Assembly: GCF_016482825.1 (NCBI RefSeq)
Contig: NZ_JAEMNV010000005.1
Coordinates: forward strand, 306,921 to 370,920
Reading direction: 5' to 3'
Length of the DNA: 64,000 nt
Source: Antrihabitans stalagmiti
GTDB lineage: Bacteria; Actinomycetota; Actinomycetes; Mycobacteriales; Mycobacteriaceae
In this document: positions 8,065 through 19,689 of the stretch, one piece after another
Position numbering within the stretch: position 1 is the first letter of the stretch
Layout of the letters: each line of letters begins with the position of its first letter
Made by a program: the position numbers and the translations under genes
The notes under the pieces: generated by a model
The model's input: only the letters and a program-made list of their open reading frames with translations
Databases searched by the model: none
Told to the model about the DNA's origin: nothing

Positions 8065-9213
8065 TCAATCTCTGACTGCCGTGCAGTTGCGTCCCTTGGC
8101 TTTCGCCGCATACAACGCGCGGTCGGCCGCGTCCATCAAGGCGGGCAACGACATCAGCGGCTCGACGGTTGCGATACCGAAGCTCGCCGTGAGCGAAGTG
8201 GTCGCACCTCCGTACGAAATCGATGTCGCTGCAACACGTTCACGAATCGACTCAGCAAACTCCATGGCCGCGCGCGCTTCGCTGTCCGGCAAGAGCACGG
8301 CGAACTCCTCGCCACCGATTCGCCCCGATACCTGACCGACATCGGGGGCTGTCCGAAGTACGCCCGCGAAGGTCGCCAGCGCGTGGTCACCGCCAGCGTG
8401 GCCGAGGGCGTCGTTGACCTCCTTGAAGAAGTCGAGATCCGCCAGGATCAACGTGCAAACCGGCGCTCGCTTCAAGGTCAGGTGGGCTTGTTCGATGAAC
8501 CCACGCCGGTTCAGCAGTCCGGTGAGTTCGTCCCGATCGCGCTGATATCGCAGGTCGGCAACGAGGTCGACGATAGTGACCGCTAGCAGCGTCACGAGGA
8601 GCGCCGGAAGCAGGACTGCACTTGCAACGATCAAGCCTATCTCCAGCGGAGACGCGAGATAGGCGTCCAGTTCGGCGTCGGTCGTGATCTCACGCGGCAC
8701 CTCGGAGAACGGAGCAAGCGCCACGTTCACCAACAGCGAGACGCCCAATACCGTGGTAGCGGTGACGGTTACGCGATCAGCGAGTCGCGTCGCTGACGCA
8801 CGCAAGCTGAGCGCCGCATAGAGAAGCAGCAGGCCGCCACCAAGGTTCTGCGTGATGATCCGCCCGACCATCAGTGGCGTCACGTAGGCGAAGAACCAGA
8901 CGACGACGGCCAGGATGACCGCGAAGGCAATCGCGCTGGTGCGCCCCAACTGCTGACCCGACCGCCGCAGCAGACCGTCTACAAGTAACAAGAACGCGAT
9001 CGGAAAGAGGATGCCGTGGATCGACGCCAGCAGTGCGATGTCGGCGTGCACCGACAGCACCAGGTTTCCCGCGAAGTACAGCGCGATCATCCCCGCGAAC
9101 AGGAGTGCATGCACTCGACTTCGGTCGATCGCCCAGAGCACAACGAAGACCAGCGCGACGCCGATCATCGCGAACGATCCGAGATTGACCACTACCAGCC
9201 ATTCGCGGCTCAT
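8065..9213 (-). CDS. Membrane-bound diguanylate cyclase (GGDEF)
   Basis: 382 residues. About seven hydrophobic segments occupy residues 5-220, followed by a GGDEF domain with DELTGLLNRRGF, LADLDFFKEVND and the active-site signature GGEEF at 300-304. This would make cyclic di-GMP from two GTP. The four residues at the usual inhibitory I-site position read DVGQ instead of RxxD, so product inhibition is probably absent. No EAL domain is present. It is monocistronic, oriented like its neighbours. Confidence 0.92.
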   Translation of the reverse strand: MSREWLVVVNLGSFAMIGVALVFVVLWAIDRSRVHALLFAGMIALYFAGNLVLSVHADIALLASIHGILFPIAFLLLVDGLLRRSGQQLGRTSAIAFAVILAVVVWFFAYVTPLMVGRIITQNLGGGLLLLYAALSLRASATRLADRVTVTATTVLGVSLLVNVALAPFSEVPREITTDAELDAYLASPLEIGLIVASAVLLPALLVTLLAVTIVDLVADLRYQRDRDELTGLLNRRGFIEQAHLTLKRAPVCTLILADLDFFKEVNDALGHAGGDHALATFAGVLRTAPDVGQVSGRIGGEEFAVLLPDSEARAAMEFAESIRERVAATSISYGGATTSLTASFGIATVEPLMSLPALMDAADRALYAAKAKGRNCTAVRD

Positions 9214-9243
9214 AGCGCGCCCTCTCGTCTCGATGCCGCTACG

Positions 9244-9258
9244 GCGCCCAACGGGCGC
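9244..9258 (-). terminator. Short GC hairpin downstream of katG
   Basis: GCGCCC-AAC-GGGCGC is a perfect 6-bp stem with a 3-nt loop, 33 nt beyond the katG stop and just upstream of the cyclase start. No T-tract follows on the minus strand, so it is a possible factor-assisted terminator only. Confidence 0.4.
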
Positions 9259-9290
9259 TCAGCCCGCCGGACGCCGCAACAACGTGCCGA

Positions 9291-11988
<2,698 letters not shown>

Positions 11989-12002
11989 CCGACCAATCAA
12001 GC

Positions 12003-12024
12003 TCCCAATTCTGGGATAAGTCAA
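12003..12024 (-). promoter_or_regulatory. furA promoter/operator
   Basis: On the minus strand a TTGACT -35 element (12019-12024) is followed by TCCCAGAATTGGGA (12003-12016), a TCCCA-N4-TGGGA inverted repeat. It resembles the FurA operator inside mycobacterial pfurA. The distance to the furA ATG (11988) fits a transcript that is leaderless or has a very short leader. Confidence 0.7.
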
Positions 12025-12068
12025 GAGTCCAAGGTTTCCCGACACCTCGCGATGGGTACATCGGACCC

Positions 12069-14210
12069 GTGAGCGAAGTAGTGTGGCCCGGCCATGCCTA
12101 TCCACTGGGCGCGACGTACGACGGATCCGGCACCAATTTCGCCTTGTTCAGCGAGGTCGCCGAGCGTGTCGAGTTGTGTCTGTTCGACGAGGCCGGTGCC
12201 GAGACGAAGATTTCGTTGCCGGAGATGGACGGCTTCGTCTGGCATGCCTTTCTGCCCGACGTTCAGCCGGGGCAACGGTACGGGTACCGAGTGCACGGAC
12301 CCTACGATCCGGCGAACGGGCATCGCTGCAACCCGAACAAGTTGCTAGCAGATCCCTACTCGAAAGCTATCGACGGACAGTTCGAGTGGGACCAGTCCCT
12401 GTTCAGCTACAACTTCGGCGATCCCGACAGCCGCAACGACGAAGACTCCGCCGCTCGGATGCCGAAATCGGTTGTCATCAATCCCTTTTTCGACTGGGGC
12501 GTCGACCGACCACCACGCCGCACCTACGCCGAGACGGTCATCTACGAAGCCCACGTCAAAGGGATGACCCAGACCCATCCCGAGATCCCCGAGCGAATTC
12601 GTGGAACCTATGCGGGGATAGCACACCCTGCCGTACTCGAGCATCTGCGTCATCTCGGCATCACCGCTATCGAGTTGATGCCGGTACATCACTTCGCGAA
12701 CGACTCGACGCTCATCGACAAGGGTTTGTCGAACTACTGGGGCTACAACACGATCGGCTTCTTCGCACCCGACCCGAAGTACATGGCGAGCGACACCCCC
12801 GGCGGGCAGGTGCAAGAGTTCAAGACCATGGTGCGGGCCCTGCACGAAGCAGGCATCGAGGTCATTCTCGACGTCGTCTACAACCACACTGCCGAAGGCA
12901 ACCACCTCGGCCCCACCCTGTCGATGCGCGGTATCGACAACGCGGCCTACTACCGAACCGTCGACGATGATCACCGCTACTACATGGACTACACCGGCAC
13001 CGGCAACAGCCTCAATGTCGGCCACCCGCACACACTTCAGCTGATCATGGACTCGCTGCGGTACTGGGTCACCGAGATGCACGTCGACGGTTTCCGCTTC
13101 GACCTCGCCTCCACGTTGGCGCGCGAATTCTACGACGTCGACCGCCTGTCGACGTTCTTCGAATTGGTCCAGCAGGATCCCGTCGTCAGTCAGGTGAAAC
13201 TGATCGCCGAACCGTGGGATGTCGGCCCTGGCGGCTATCAGGTCGGCAACTTTCCACCCCAGTGGACCGAGTGGAACGGCAAGTACCGCGACACGGTGCG
13301 CGACTTCTGGCGCGGGGAACGCTCGAGTCTCGGCGAGTTCGCATCACGACTGACCGGGTCCGCCGATCTGTACGAGCGCACCGGTCGACGACCGTTCGCG
13401 TCGATCAACTTCGTCACAGCGCACGACGGATTTACGTTGCGCGACTTGGTTTCCTACAACGAGAAGCACAACGACGCGAACGGCGAGGACAACAACGACG
13501 GCGAGAGTCACAACCGCTCGTGGAACTGCGGCGTCGAGGGTCCGACCGACGACCCGGAGATCAATGCGCTGCGAGCGCGACAACAACGCAACTTCATCGC
13601 GACCACTCTCCTGTCGGAGGGTGTACCGATGCTCTGCCATGGCGACGAACTCGGCCGCACCCAGGGTGGCAACAACAACACATTCTGCCAGGACAACGAG
13701 ATTGCCTGGATCGACTGGGAGAACGCCGACAAGGGCCTCATCGAATTCACCAGCGTGGCATCGGAATTGCGAGCGAAGCATCCGGTGTTCCGGCGGCGAC
13801 GCTTTTTCGACGGCCTGCCTGTTCGCCACCGCGATGCCGAAAATCTGCCCGACATCGCGTGGTTCACGCCGAACGGTGAAGAAATGACGGAAGCGGACTG
13901 GGAATCGGGGTTCGGTCTCTCTGTCACTGCCTTTCTCAACGGGCAGGGCATACCGGACAGCGACGCCCGCGGCGAGCGGGTCGTCGACGACTCTTTTGTG
14001 TTGTGCTTCAACGCATCCGAGGAGCAGCTCGATTTCACGATGCCACCGGCCGAGTTCGCTGCGGAGTGGCAGCTCGTGTTGACGACCGACGTCGATCCGC
14101 TCGATTCGGACATCCGATACGTAGCACGCCAGGACGTAGCCGTCGGCCCACGCACCTTGGTCGTCCTACAGGAGTCGGCGCGGCCCGAGTCGGGCACGAC
14201 GATCAGCTAG
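12069..14210 (+). CDS. glgX: Glycogen debranching enzyme GlgX
   Basis: 713 residues. It has an N-terminal CBM48-like domain (YPLGATYDGSGTNFALFSE) followed by a GH13 barrel. The nucleophile Asp is in DGFRFDLAS, the acid/base Glu in LIAEPWDVGPGGY, and the third acid in TAHDGFTLRD. It cleaves alpha-1,6 branches of phosphorylase-limit glycogen. The GTG start at 12069 lies 80 nt from divergent furA. The stop codon shares the palindrome CTAG with the convergent gene at 14207. Confidence 0.96.
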   Translation: MSEVVWPGHAYPLGATYDGSGTNFALFSEVAERVELCLFDEAGAETKISLPEMDGFVWHAFLPDVQPGQRYGYRVHGPYDPANGHRCNPNKLLADPYSKAIDGQFEWDQSLFSYNFGDPDSRNDEDSAARMPKSVVINPFFDWGVDRPPRRTYAETVIYEAHVKGMTQTHPEIPERIRGTYAGIAHPAVLEHLRHLGITAIELMPVHHFANDSTLIDKGLSNYWGYNTIGFFAPDPKYMASDTPGGQVQEFKTMVRALHEAGIEVILDVVYNHTAEGNHLGPTLSMRGIDNAAYYRTVDDDHRYYMDYTGTGNSLNVGHPHTLQLIMDSLRYWVTEMHVDGFRFDLASTLAREFYDVDRLSTFFELVQQDPVVSQVKLIAEPWDVGPGGYQVGNFPPQWTEWNGKYRDTVRDFWRGERSSLGEFASRLTGSADLYERTGRRPFASINFVTAHDGFTLRDLVSYNEKHNDANGEDNNDGESHNRSWNCGVEGPTDDPEINALRARQQRNFIATTLLSEGVPMLCHGDELGRTQGGNNNTFCQDNEIAWIDWENADKGLIEFTSVASELRAKHPVFRRRRFFDGLPVRHRDAENLPDIAWFTPNGEEMTEADWESGFGLSVTAFLNGQGIPDSDARGERVVDDSFVLCFNASEEQLDFTMPPAEFAAEWQLVLTTDVDPLDSDIRYVARQDVAVGPRTLVVLQESARPESGTTIS

Positions 14211-15442
14211 CGATCCTGCAGCGTCCACGGACTGCCGTAACCCGACGGTGCGCCGGATCCAAGCAGCTCGAGAAAGGGCACGGCGTCGAAAGCTTCGGGG
14301 CCGAGCACACCGGTCCCCGACCATTGCCCGGTTGCCAGTAACTCCAGTGCGACAACGGGATTGATCGCGGTCTGCCACACGACACATTGAGCACCGTACG
14401 TGTCCATACTGTCTGCGTTGTCCACGACATGGGAGAGATACACCTCCCGCGGCTTCCCATCCCGACCTGTACCGGTAACCCACAGGCCCGCACAGGTGGC
14501 ACCCCGCATCCGATCACCGAGGGTGGCGGGATTCGGCAGACACGCGGCGACGACATCGCGCGGGGAGACTGCGCGACCATTGACGTTCACCGGTTGGGTG
14601 CTGTCGAGGCCGAGTTTGTGCAGCGTCTTCAACACGTCGATGAATTCGGTGCCCAGACCGTATTTGAACGTCACCCGTTTGGCATCGACCCAGCGCGGCA
14701 TAAGCAGCACTTCCTCGTGCTCGACGTTCACACATTCGACCGGCCCGATGCCACCGGGAAAGTCGAAAACCTCAGGTTCGCTGAACGGTTCGGTGACGAA
14801 CCAACCGCGGTCACGCTCCCAGATCACGGGCGGATTCAGGCACTCCTCGATCGTCGTCCAGATCGAGAAGGACGGTGCGAAGTCGTAGCCGTCGACGACC
14901 AGGTTTCCGCCGTCGCGAACTCCGAGTTCGTCGATCTCGCTGAAGAGGTGGTCGGCGGCATAGCGGGCGAAGACATCGGACAACCCGGGCTCGACGCCCA
15001 TGCCGACGAGCGCGAGCCTGCCGGCCTCTTCCCACTCCGACGAGCGCGCGAACTGCTCGTCGCCGAGCTTGACTCCCGTTTGTGCATAGGGCAATTCGGC
15101 ATTGGGCCGCGACATCGACATCGCCATGTCGAGGTAGTCGGCACCCGCATCGAACGCACCGGTGAAGATCGGCATGACGAACCGTGGGTCGACAGCGTTC
15201 ATCACGTGAGTGCTGTTGTGCTCCTTGATCAAAGCAGTGACGGCCGCACTGTCGGAGGCATCGACGCGGGCAGCCGTCATCCGCTGCTCGTCAGGGTGAC
15301 GTTCACGCACGGCTGCGACGGTTCGTTGTGCGCGTGCCAGGTCGAAGTCGGCGATTACCAAGGCGTCGAAGAAGTTGCGGCGCGCTGCTATTCGCGCGAA
15401 CGCATCACCGACACCGCCCGCACCGAGGAGCAGAATCCGCAT
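14207..15442 (-). CDS. Saccharopine dehydrogenase family protein
   Basis: 411 residues. An N-terminal Rossmann fold begins MRILLLGAGGVGDAFARIAA, with IADFDLARAQ after beta-2. NAVDPRFVMPIFTGAFDAGA and YLDMAMSMSRP are typical of the saccharopine dehydrogenase / carboxynorspermidine synthase superfamily. The substrate is undetermined. Its ATG overlaps the permease stop by one base (TGATG), so the two are one operon. With the nearby omega-aminotransferase it suggests amine or lysine-type amino-acid metabolism. Confidence 0.82.
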   Translation of the reverse strand: MRILLLGAGGVGDAFARIAARRNFFDALVIADFDLARAQRTVAAVRERHPDEQRMTAARVDASDSAAVTALIKEHNSTHVMNAVDPRFVMPIFTGAFDAGADYLDMAMSMSRPNAELPYAQTGVKLGDEQFARSSEWEEAGRLALVGMGVEPGLSDVFARYAADHLFSEIDELGVRDGGNLVVDGYDFAPSFSIWTTIEECLNPPVIWERDRGWFVTEPFSEPEVFDFPGGIGPVECVNVEHEEVLLMPRWVDAKRVTFKYGLGTEFIDVLKTLHKLGLDSTQPVNVNGRAVSPRDVVAACLPNPATLGDRMRGATCAGLWVTGTGRDGKPREVYLSHVVDNADSMDTYGAQCVVWQTAINPVVALELLATGQWSGTGVLGPEAFDAVPFLELLGSGAPSGYGSPWTLQDR

Positions 15443-17070
15443 CACTTGTCCTCGGGTGGGGGCACTACGAGGCCGGGTGTGCCTGAATCCGGCAACGTCA
15501 AGCGCGCAGTAATGGGCGCGTCCTCGGCGAGGAAGATCGGCGTGTCTCGATTCAACGTTTCGCCACGGAAGAACGGCTTGTACACCCGTGACGCCCAAAT
15601 CATCAGTGCGACACCGAGAACAGCCGAACCTGCGCCGAGCAGGAATGCCCAGCCGATCGTCCAATTCCACGGTGTCGTCCAGACCACGGCACTGTTTTCA
15701 GGCTTCCAATCCTGCACCGCAGTAAGGATGAGCCCGCCGAACAGCAACACTCCGCCGAGCGCTGGAAACACGCCGCGTAGGAGGAAGTCTCGAACGCTTC
15801 CGGTCAGTTCGCGGCGGTAGTACCAGGCGCAGGCGAAGCCGGTCAGGCCGTAGTAGAAGGCGATCATCATGCCGATCGCCGTCACGGCATCTTCGACAAG
15901 GCCGCCGCCCGAGTAGAAGTTCATCGCCAGGTAGATCAACGCGGAGATGACGCCCATCCAAATCGTCGAACTGGTTGGCGTCAGATACTTCGGGTGAATG
16001 TCGGCGAATCGGCGCGGGATGGCCTTGAACGCTGCCATCGACAGTGTCGTGCGAGAAGTCGGCAAAATCGTCGTCTGTGTGCAAGCGGCGGCCGAGCAGA
16101 GCACGAGCAAGATCAGCAGTTTGCCCATCACCGAGCCGAACGTCGAATCGCCGAAGGCCGCGTCGCCGACCACGCTCAAGATGTCGGACGAGTTCTCCTC
16201 GTTCGCCAACCCGACGCCTGAATCGCCAACGCCCGCATAGGATTGCGCCGCCAATGCGACGATCACGTACGTCACCAGCAGCAGGATCGTCGACGTTACC
16301 GCCGCGCGGCCCGGCGTCTTGTCCCGATCCTTGGTCTCCTCGTTGATCGCAACAGCCGAGTCCCAGCCCCAGTAGATGAACAACATCAGGATGATGCCCT
16401 GGGCGAAGGTGTTGATGCTGCCTATTTCGAACGGGTTGAACCACGACAGCTCCGGCCGAATCGCCGTATCGGGAGGATCGCTGCCGTAGACCCTGACCAA
16501 TGCGGTACCGGCGAAGACCACAAGCACCAACACTTCGAGGGCGAGCAGCGCCTGCTGGAAACGGGCCGAGATCTCGATGCCGCGGAAACAGATATAGGTC
16601 ATCAGACCCATCCAGATCAGCCCGGCAAGCAGCACCCATCCGCTCGACGGGTCCGATCCGATGCCGTCCGCACCGACGAGCAGGAACATGTATTGGCCCG
16701 CGACCTGGGCAAGCGACGCCATCACGAGCACGTCGGCCGCGATGATGCCCCAACCGCCCATCCACCCGGTCTTGGGTCCGAACGCTTTGGTTGCCCAGGT
16801 AAACGTTGTGCCGCAATCGGGCTCACGTTTGTTGAGCTGTTGATAGCCGATCGACACGAAAAGTATCGGCACGAAAGCAAGGACGATGATCGCCGGAGAC
16901 TGGAGGCCGACGAGAATGACGATCGGACCTAGAGTCGCCGCGAGGCTGTACGCCGGCGCAGTCGACGCAACGCCGATGACGACGCTCGAGAAGAATCCGA
17001 TCGCGCCCGTTTTCAGGCCCTTTCCGCCGTCGTCGGAGGTACGGATTTCGGTTGCAGCATTGGTTGCCAT
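15442..17070 (-). CDS. APC-superfamily amino acid/polyamine permease
   Basis: 542 residues with about 12-14 hydrophobic segments. The first membrane helix contains GAIGFFSSVVIGVASTAPAY, the APC substrate-binding unwound region. Others include FGPKTGWMGGWGIIAADVLV and FIYWGWDSAVAINEETKD. It imports amino acids or polyamines by cation symport or exchange. It is followed immediately by the saccharopine dehydrogenase-like gene and is divergent from the Lrp/aminotransferase operon, whose regulator probably also acts on this promoter. Confidence 0.9.
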   Translation of the reverse strand: MATNAATEIRTSDDGGKGLKTGAIGFFSSVVIGVASTAPAYSLAATLGPIVILVGLQSPAIIVLAFVPILFVSIGYQQLNKREPDCGTTFTWATKAFGPKTGWMGGWGIIAADVLVMASLAQVAGQYMFLLVGADGIGSDPSSGWVLLAGLIWMGLMTYICFRGIEISARFQQALLALEVLVLVVFAGTALVRVYGSDPPDTAIRPELSWFNPFEIGSINTFAQGIILMLFIYWGWDSAVAINEETKDRDKTPGRAAVTSTILLLVTYVIVALAAQSYAGVGDSGVGLANEENSSDILSVVGDAAFGDSTFGSVMGKLLILLVLCSAAACTQTTILPTSRTTLSMAAFKAIPRRFADIHPKYLTPTSSTIWMGVISALIYLAMNFYSGGGLVEDAVTAIGMMIAFYYGLTGFACAWYYRRELTGSVRDFLLRGVFPALGGVLLFGGLILTAVQDWKPENSAVVWTTPWNWTIGWAFLLGAGSAVLGVALMIWASRVYKPFFRGETLNRDTPIFLAEDAPITARLTLPDSGTPGLVVPPPEDK

Positions 17071-17227
17071 GGCTCACTCCGGCTACTCGAGCAGACGTGC
17101 AGGGCAGGTCGGGAGGAGCGCTGCCCTACATGCGTTTATCTCAGTTAGGTAACCACAATGCAAGGGTATTAGTGCTTCATCTGTGTAAATTCGACGATTT
17201 TCGTGGCCATATGTCGATAGAAGACCG

Positions 17228-17710
17228 ATGATCGTAGGTATGGCGAATCGCGACGGTCCCGGGGCGACTCTCGACGAAGTGTCCAAATCGATCATCGAGG
17301 CACTGCAGCAGGATGGCCGACGGTCCTACACCTCCATCGGCGAGGCCGTCGGGTTGTCCGAGGCTGCCGTGCGGCAGCGGGTGCAACGGCTGTTGGAGTC
17401 GGGGGTGATGCAGATCGTCGCCGTGACCGACCCGATGCAGGTCGGCTTCAACCGCCAGGCGATGGTCGGCGTCAGAGTGGTCGGCGACCCAGCGGTGGTC
17501 GCCGCCGAGATCGAGTCGCTCATCGAGGTCGTCTACGTCGTCGTCACAGCCGGGTCGTTCGACCTGTTGGTCGAGATCGTCTGCGAGGACGACGAACATC
17601 TCCTGGAAGTCGTCAGCGGCAAAATCCGAGCCTGCGCGGGCGTGACAAGTACCGAAACATTCGTCTATCTGAAGCTGCAACGGCAGCGCTACGACTGGGG
17701 TACCAGATGA
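17228..17710 (+). CDS. Lrp/AsnC-family transcriptional regulator
   Basis: 160 residues. The HTH (about 18-70) has LDEVSKSIIEALQQDGRRSY and LSEAAVRQRVQRLLESGVM, and an AsnC-type ligand domain follows with AMVGVRVVGDP and VYVVVTAGSFDLLVEIVCED. An alternative start at 17240 (MANRDG) is possible. It overlaps the aminotransferase by ATGA and faces the permease, so it is likely the local regulator, responding to an amino acid or amine. Confidence 0.92.
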   Translation: MIVGMANRDGPGATLDEVSKSIIEALQQDGRRSYTSIGEAVGLSEAAVRQRVQRLLESGVMQIVAVTDPMQVGFNRQAMVGVRVVGDPAVVAAEIESLIEVVYVVVTAGSFDLLVEIVCEDDEHLLEVVSGKIRACAGVTSTETFVYLKLQRQRYDWGTR

Positions 17711-19086
17711 GCACAACACCACGTGGAACAGCACGAACAGACGCGGCCCGCGACCACGTGTGGATGCACTTCACACGTCAATCCAGCTATGCGGAGACCC
17801 CGCTGCCGATCATCACTCGCGGCGAGGGCGCTTACATCTGGGACGACAACGGCAAGCGCTACCTGGACGGGTTGTCCGGACTCTTCGTCGTCCAAGTCGG
17901 CCATGGCAGAAGGGAACTCGCCGAAGCTGCCGCAACGCAGGCCAGCGAACTCGCGTTCTTTCCGCTCTGGTCGTACACACATCCTGCCGCGATCGATCTC
18001 GCCGAACGGCTCGCGCACTACGCGCCGGGCGACCTCAACAGGGTCTTCTTCACCACAGGCGGCGGTGAAGCCGTCGAGAGCGCATGGAAGCTGGCGAAGC
18101 AGTACTTCAAACTGACCGGCAAGCCGAGCAAGCACAAGGTGATCTCCCGCGCCGTCGCCTACCACGGTGCACCGCACGGCGCCCTGTCGATCACAGGCAT
18201 CCCGGCAGCGAAACAAGCCTTCGAGCCGCTGGTGCCCGGCGCGCTGAAAGTGCCGAACACCAACATCTATCGAGCCGCCGACGGGCTCCGCGACGACCCG
18301 AAAGCGTTCGGCCGGTGGGCAGCCGACCGCATCGAGGAAGCGATCATCTTCGAAGGTCCGGACACGGTCGCCGCAGTATTTCTCGAGCCCGTGCAGAACT
18401 CCGGCGGCTGCTTTCCGCCCCCTCCCGGCTACTTCGACCGGGTGCGCGAGATCTGTGATCGGCACGATGTCCTGCTTGTGTCCGACGAGGTCATCTGTGC
18501 GTTCGGGCGAATCGGCTCGATGTTCGCCTGCGACGACTTCGGGTATGTACCCGACATCATCACGTGCGCAAAAGGTTTGACGTCGGGCTACTCGCCGCTC
18601 GGCGCAATGATCGTCTCGGACAGGCTGTTCGAGCCGTTCAAGGTCGGCAGCAACACCTTTGCGCACGGCTTCACGTTCGGCGGGCACCCGGTCTCGGCCG
18701 CCGTTGGTATGGCCAACCTCGACATCTTCGAACGTGAAGGACTCAACGACCACGTCAAGAAACACGGCGAAGCGTTCCGCCACTCGCTGGAAACCCTGCT
18801 GGACCTACCGATAGTCGGCGACGTCCGAGGCGCGGGCTTCTTCTACGGAATCGAATTGGTCAAGGACAAGGCAACCCGTACGACGTTCAACGCCGACGAG
18901 TCCGAGCGGCTGCTGCGTGGCTTCCTCTCGAAAGCACTCTTCGAAGCCGGCCTCTACTGTCGGGCCGACGATCGCGGCGATCCCGTCGTCCAGCTCGCTC
19001 CGCCGTTGATCTGCGGGCAAGCCGAGTTCGACGAGATGACCGAGATCCTCCGCGATGTACTTACTCGGGCGTGGTCTGTCTTGTGA
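17707..19086 (+). CDS. Class III PLP-dependent omega-aminotransferase
   Basis: 459 residues. The PLP lysine is K289 in TCAKGLTSGYSPLG, with the upstream Asp in LLVSDEVICAFGR and the glycine-rich FFTTGGGEAVESAWKLAKQY. The sequence AYHGAPHGALS and substrate-pocket positions resemble beta-alanine/putrescine:pyruvate transaminases. It probably moves the amino group from a terminal amine or omega-amino acid to pyruvate. It is translationally coupled to the Lrp regulator and lies opposite a matching permease. Exact substrate unknown. Confidence 0.92.
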   Translation: MSTTPRGTARTDAARDHVWMHFTRQSSYAETPLPIITRGEGAYIWDDNGKRYLDGLSGLFVVQVGHGRRELAEAAATQASELAFFPLWSYTHPAAIDLAERLAHYAPGDLNRVFFTTGGGEAVESAWKLAKQYFKLTGKPSKHKVISRAVAYHGAPHGALSITGIPAAKQAFEPLVPGALKVPNTNIYRAADGLRDDPKAFGRWAADRIEEAIIFEGPDTVAAVFLEPVQNSGGCFPPPPGYFDRVREICDRHDVLLVSDEVICAFGRIGSMFACDDFGYVPDIITCAKGLTSGYSPLGAMIVSDRLFEPFKVGSNTFAHGFTFGGHPVSAAVGMANLDIFEREGLNDHVKKHGEAFRHSLETLLDLPIVGDVRGAGFFYGIELVKDKATRTTFNADESERLLRGFLSKALFEAGLYCRADDRGDPVVQLAPPLICGQAEFDEMTEILRDVLTRAWSVL

Positions 19087-19095
19087 GGTGCTGGG

Positions 19096-19518
19096 TCAGC
19101 TGCGACGCAGGCGCGCTGCAACCACCGGGATGACGATCGCGGCGGCCACGAGGTGCGTCAGCATCAGCGTGAGCTTGGTGTCGATCGACGCGTTCACAAT
19201 CGCATCAGGAACGAGGGACAATGCGGTGAGCACGGTCGTCGTGCGAATGAACACAACGCGGGGTTGCGTTGCCCACCTGCGTAATCCGGCGGCAAAGACA
19301 ACGCCTAGCGCGGCGAACATGACGGTCAGCTGTGCGAACGCAAAGAGGGGAATCTGCTGGCCGTCGATGGCCAGTGAGACGCCTGCGGCCTGTGCAGCGG
19401 CAGCGACGGCGGTTGTTGCCAGCGCGGCCCCGACTGTTGCCACGGCAGCGGGGCGCCAGAATGCGGGAGCTGCCGCGGTGGCGGGGACGACGAACGTGGC
19501 GTGAGCGGTGGTGGTCAT
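19096..19518 (-). CDS. Small four-helix membrane protein (DUF6069-like)
   Basis: 140 residues, four hydrophobic stretches (about 22-45, 57-80, 90-108, 115-135) separated by short polar turns, ending in ARLRRS. It looks like the DUF6069 family of actinomycete membrane proteins with no known function. Its upstream region carries a 32-bp element nearly identical to the one upstream of the DGPF gene at 21275, so it is probably a target of the adjacent ECF42 sigma factor. Confidence 0.75.
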   Translation of the reverse strand: MTTTAHATFVVPATAAAPAFWRPAAVATVGAALATTAVAAAAQAAGVSLAIDGQQIPLFAFAQLTVMFAALGVVFAAGLRRWATQPRVVFIRTTTVLTALSLVPDAIVNASIDTKLTLMLTHLVAAAIVIPVVAARLRRS

Positions 19519-19568
19519 TTCGATCTCCTAGGTGTGAAGTCGGCGGCGGGTTGCTGCCTCTCACCACT

Positions 19569-19600
19569 TCCACGAATGGGACCGACCGAATACGACAACC
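19569..19600 (-). promoter_or_regulatory. Predicted ECF42-type promoter for the DUF6069-like gene
   Basis: Read on the minus strand, GGTTGTCGTA (19591-19600) and TTCGTGGA (19569-19576) are separated by 14 nt. The same two blocks with the same spacing occur at 21323-21354, and 27 of 32 positions match. The element ends 51 nt before the ATG at 19518. A further shared block, AGAGGCAGC, follows in both. I read these as -35 and -10 elements of the local ECF sigma factor. Confidence 0.65.
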
Positions 19601-19689
19601 TGCTGACGAATCCCCGCGAACGGGCTCTCAGTGCTCAGTTTCGGCCCGAAATGCGGCACTGGTTGCCCGTTCGCGGACTATCCGCGGGG

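Noticed and set aside
14387-15820. 477-codon plus-strand open frame across two minus-strand genes
   Set aside because: It spans the boundary of the saccharopine dehydrogenase-like and permease genes and has no recognisable domain.
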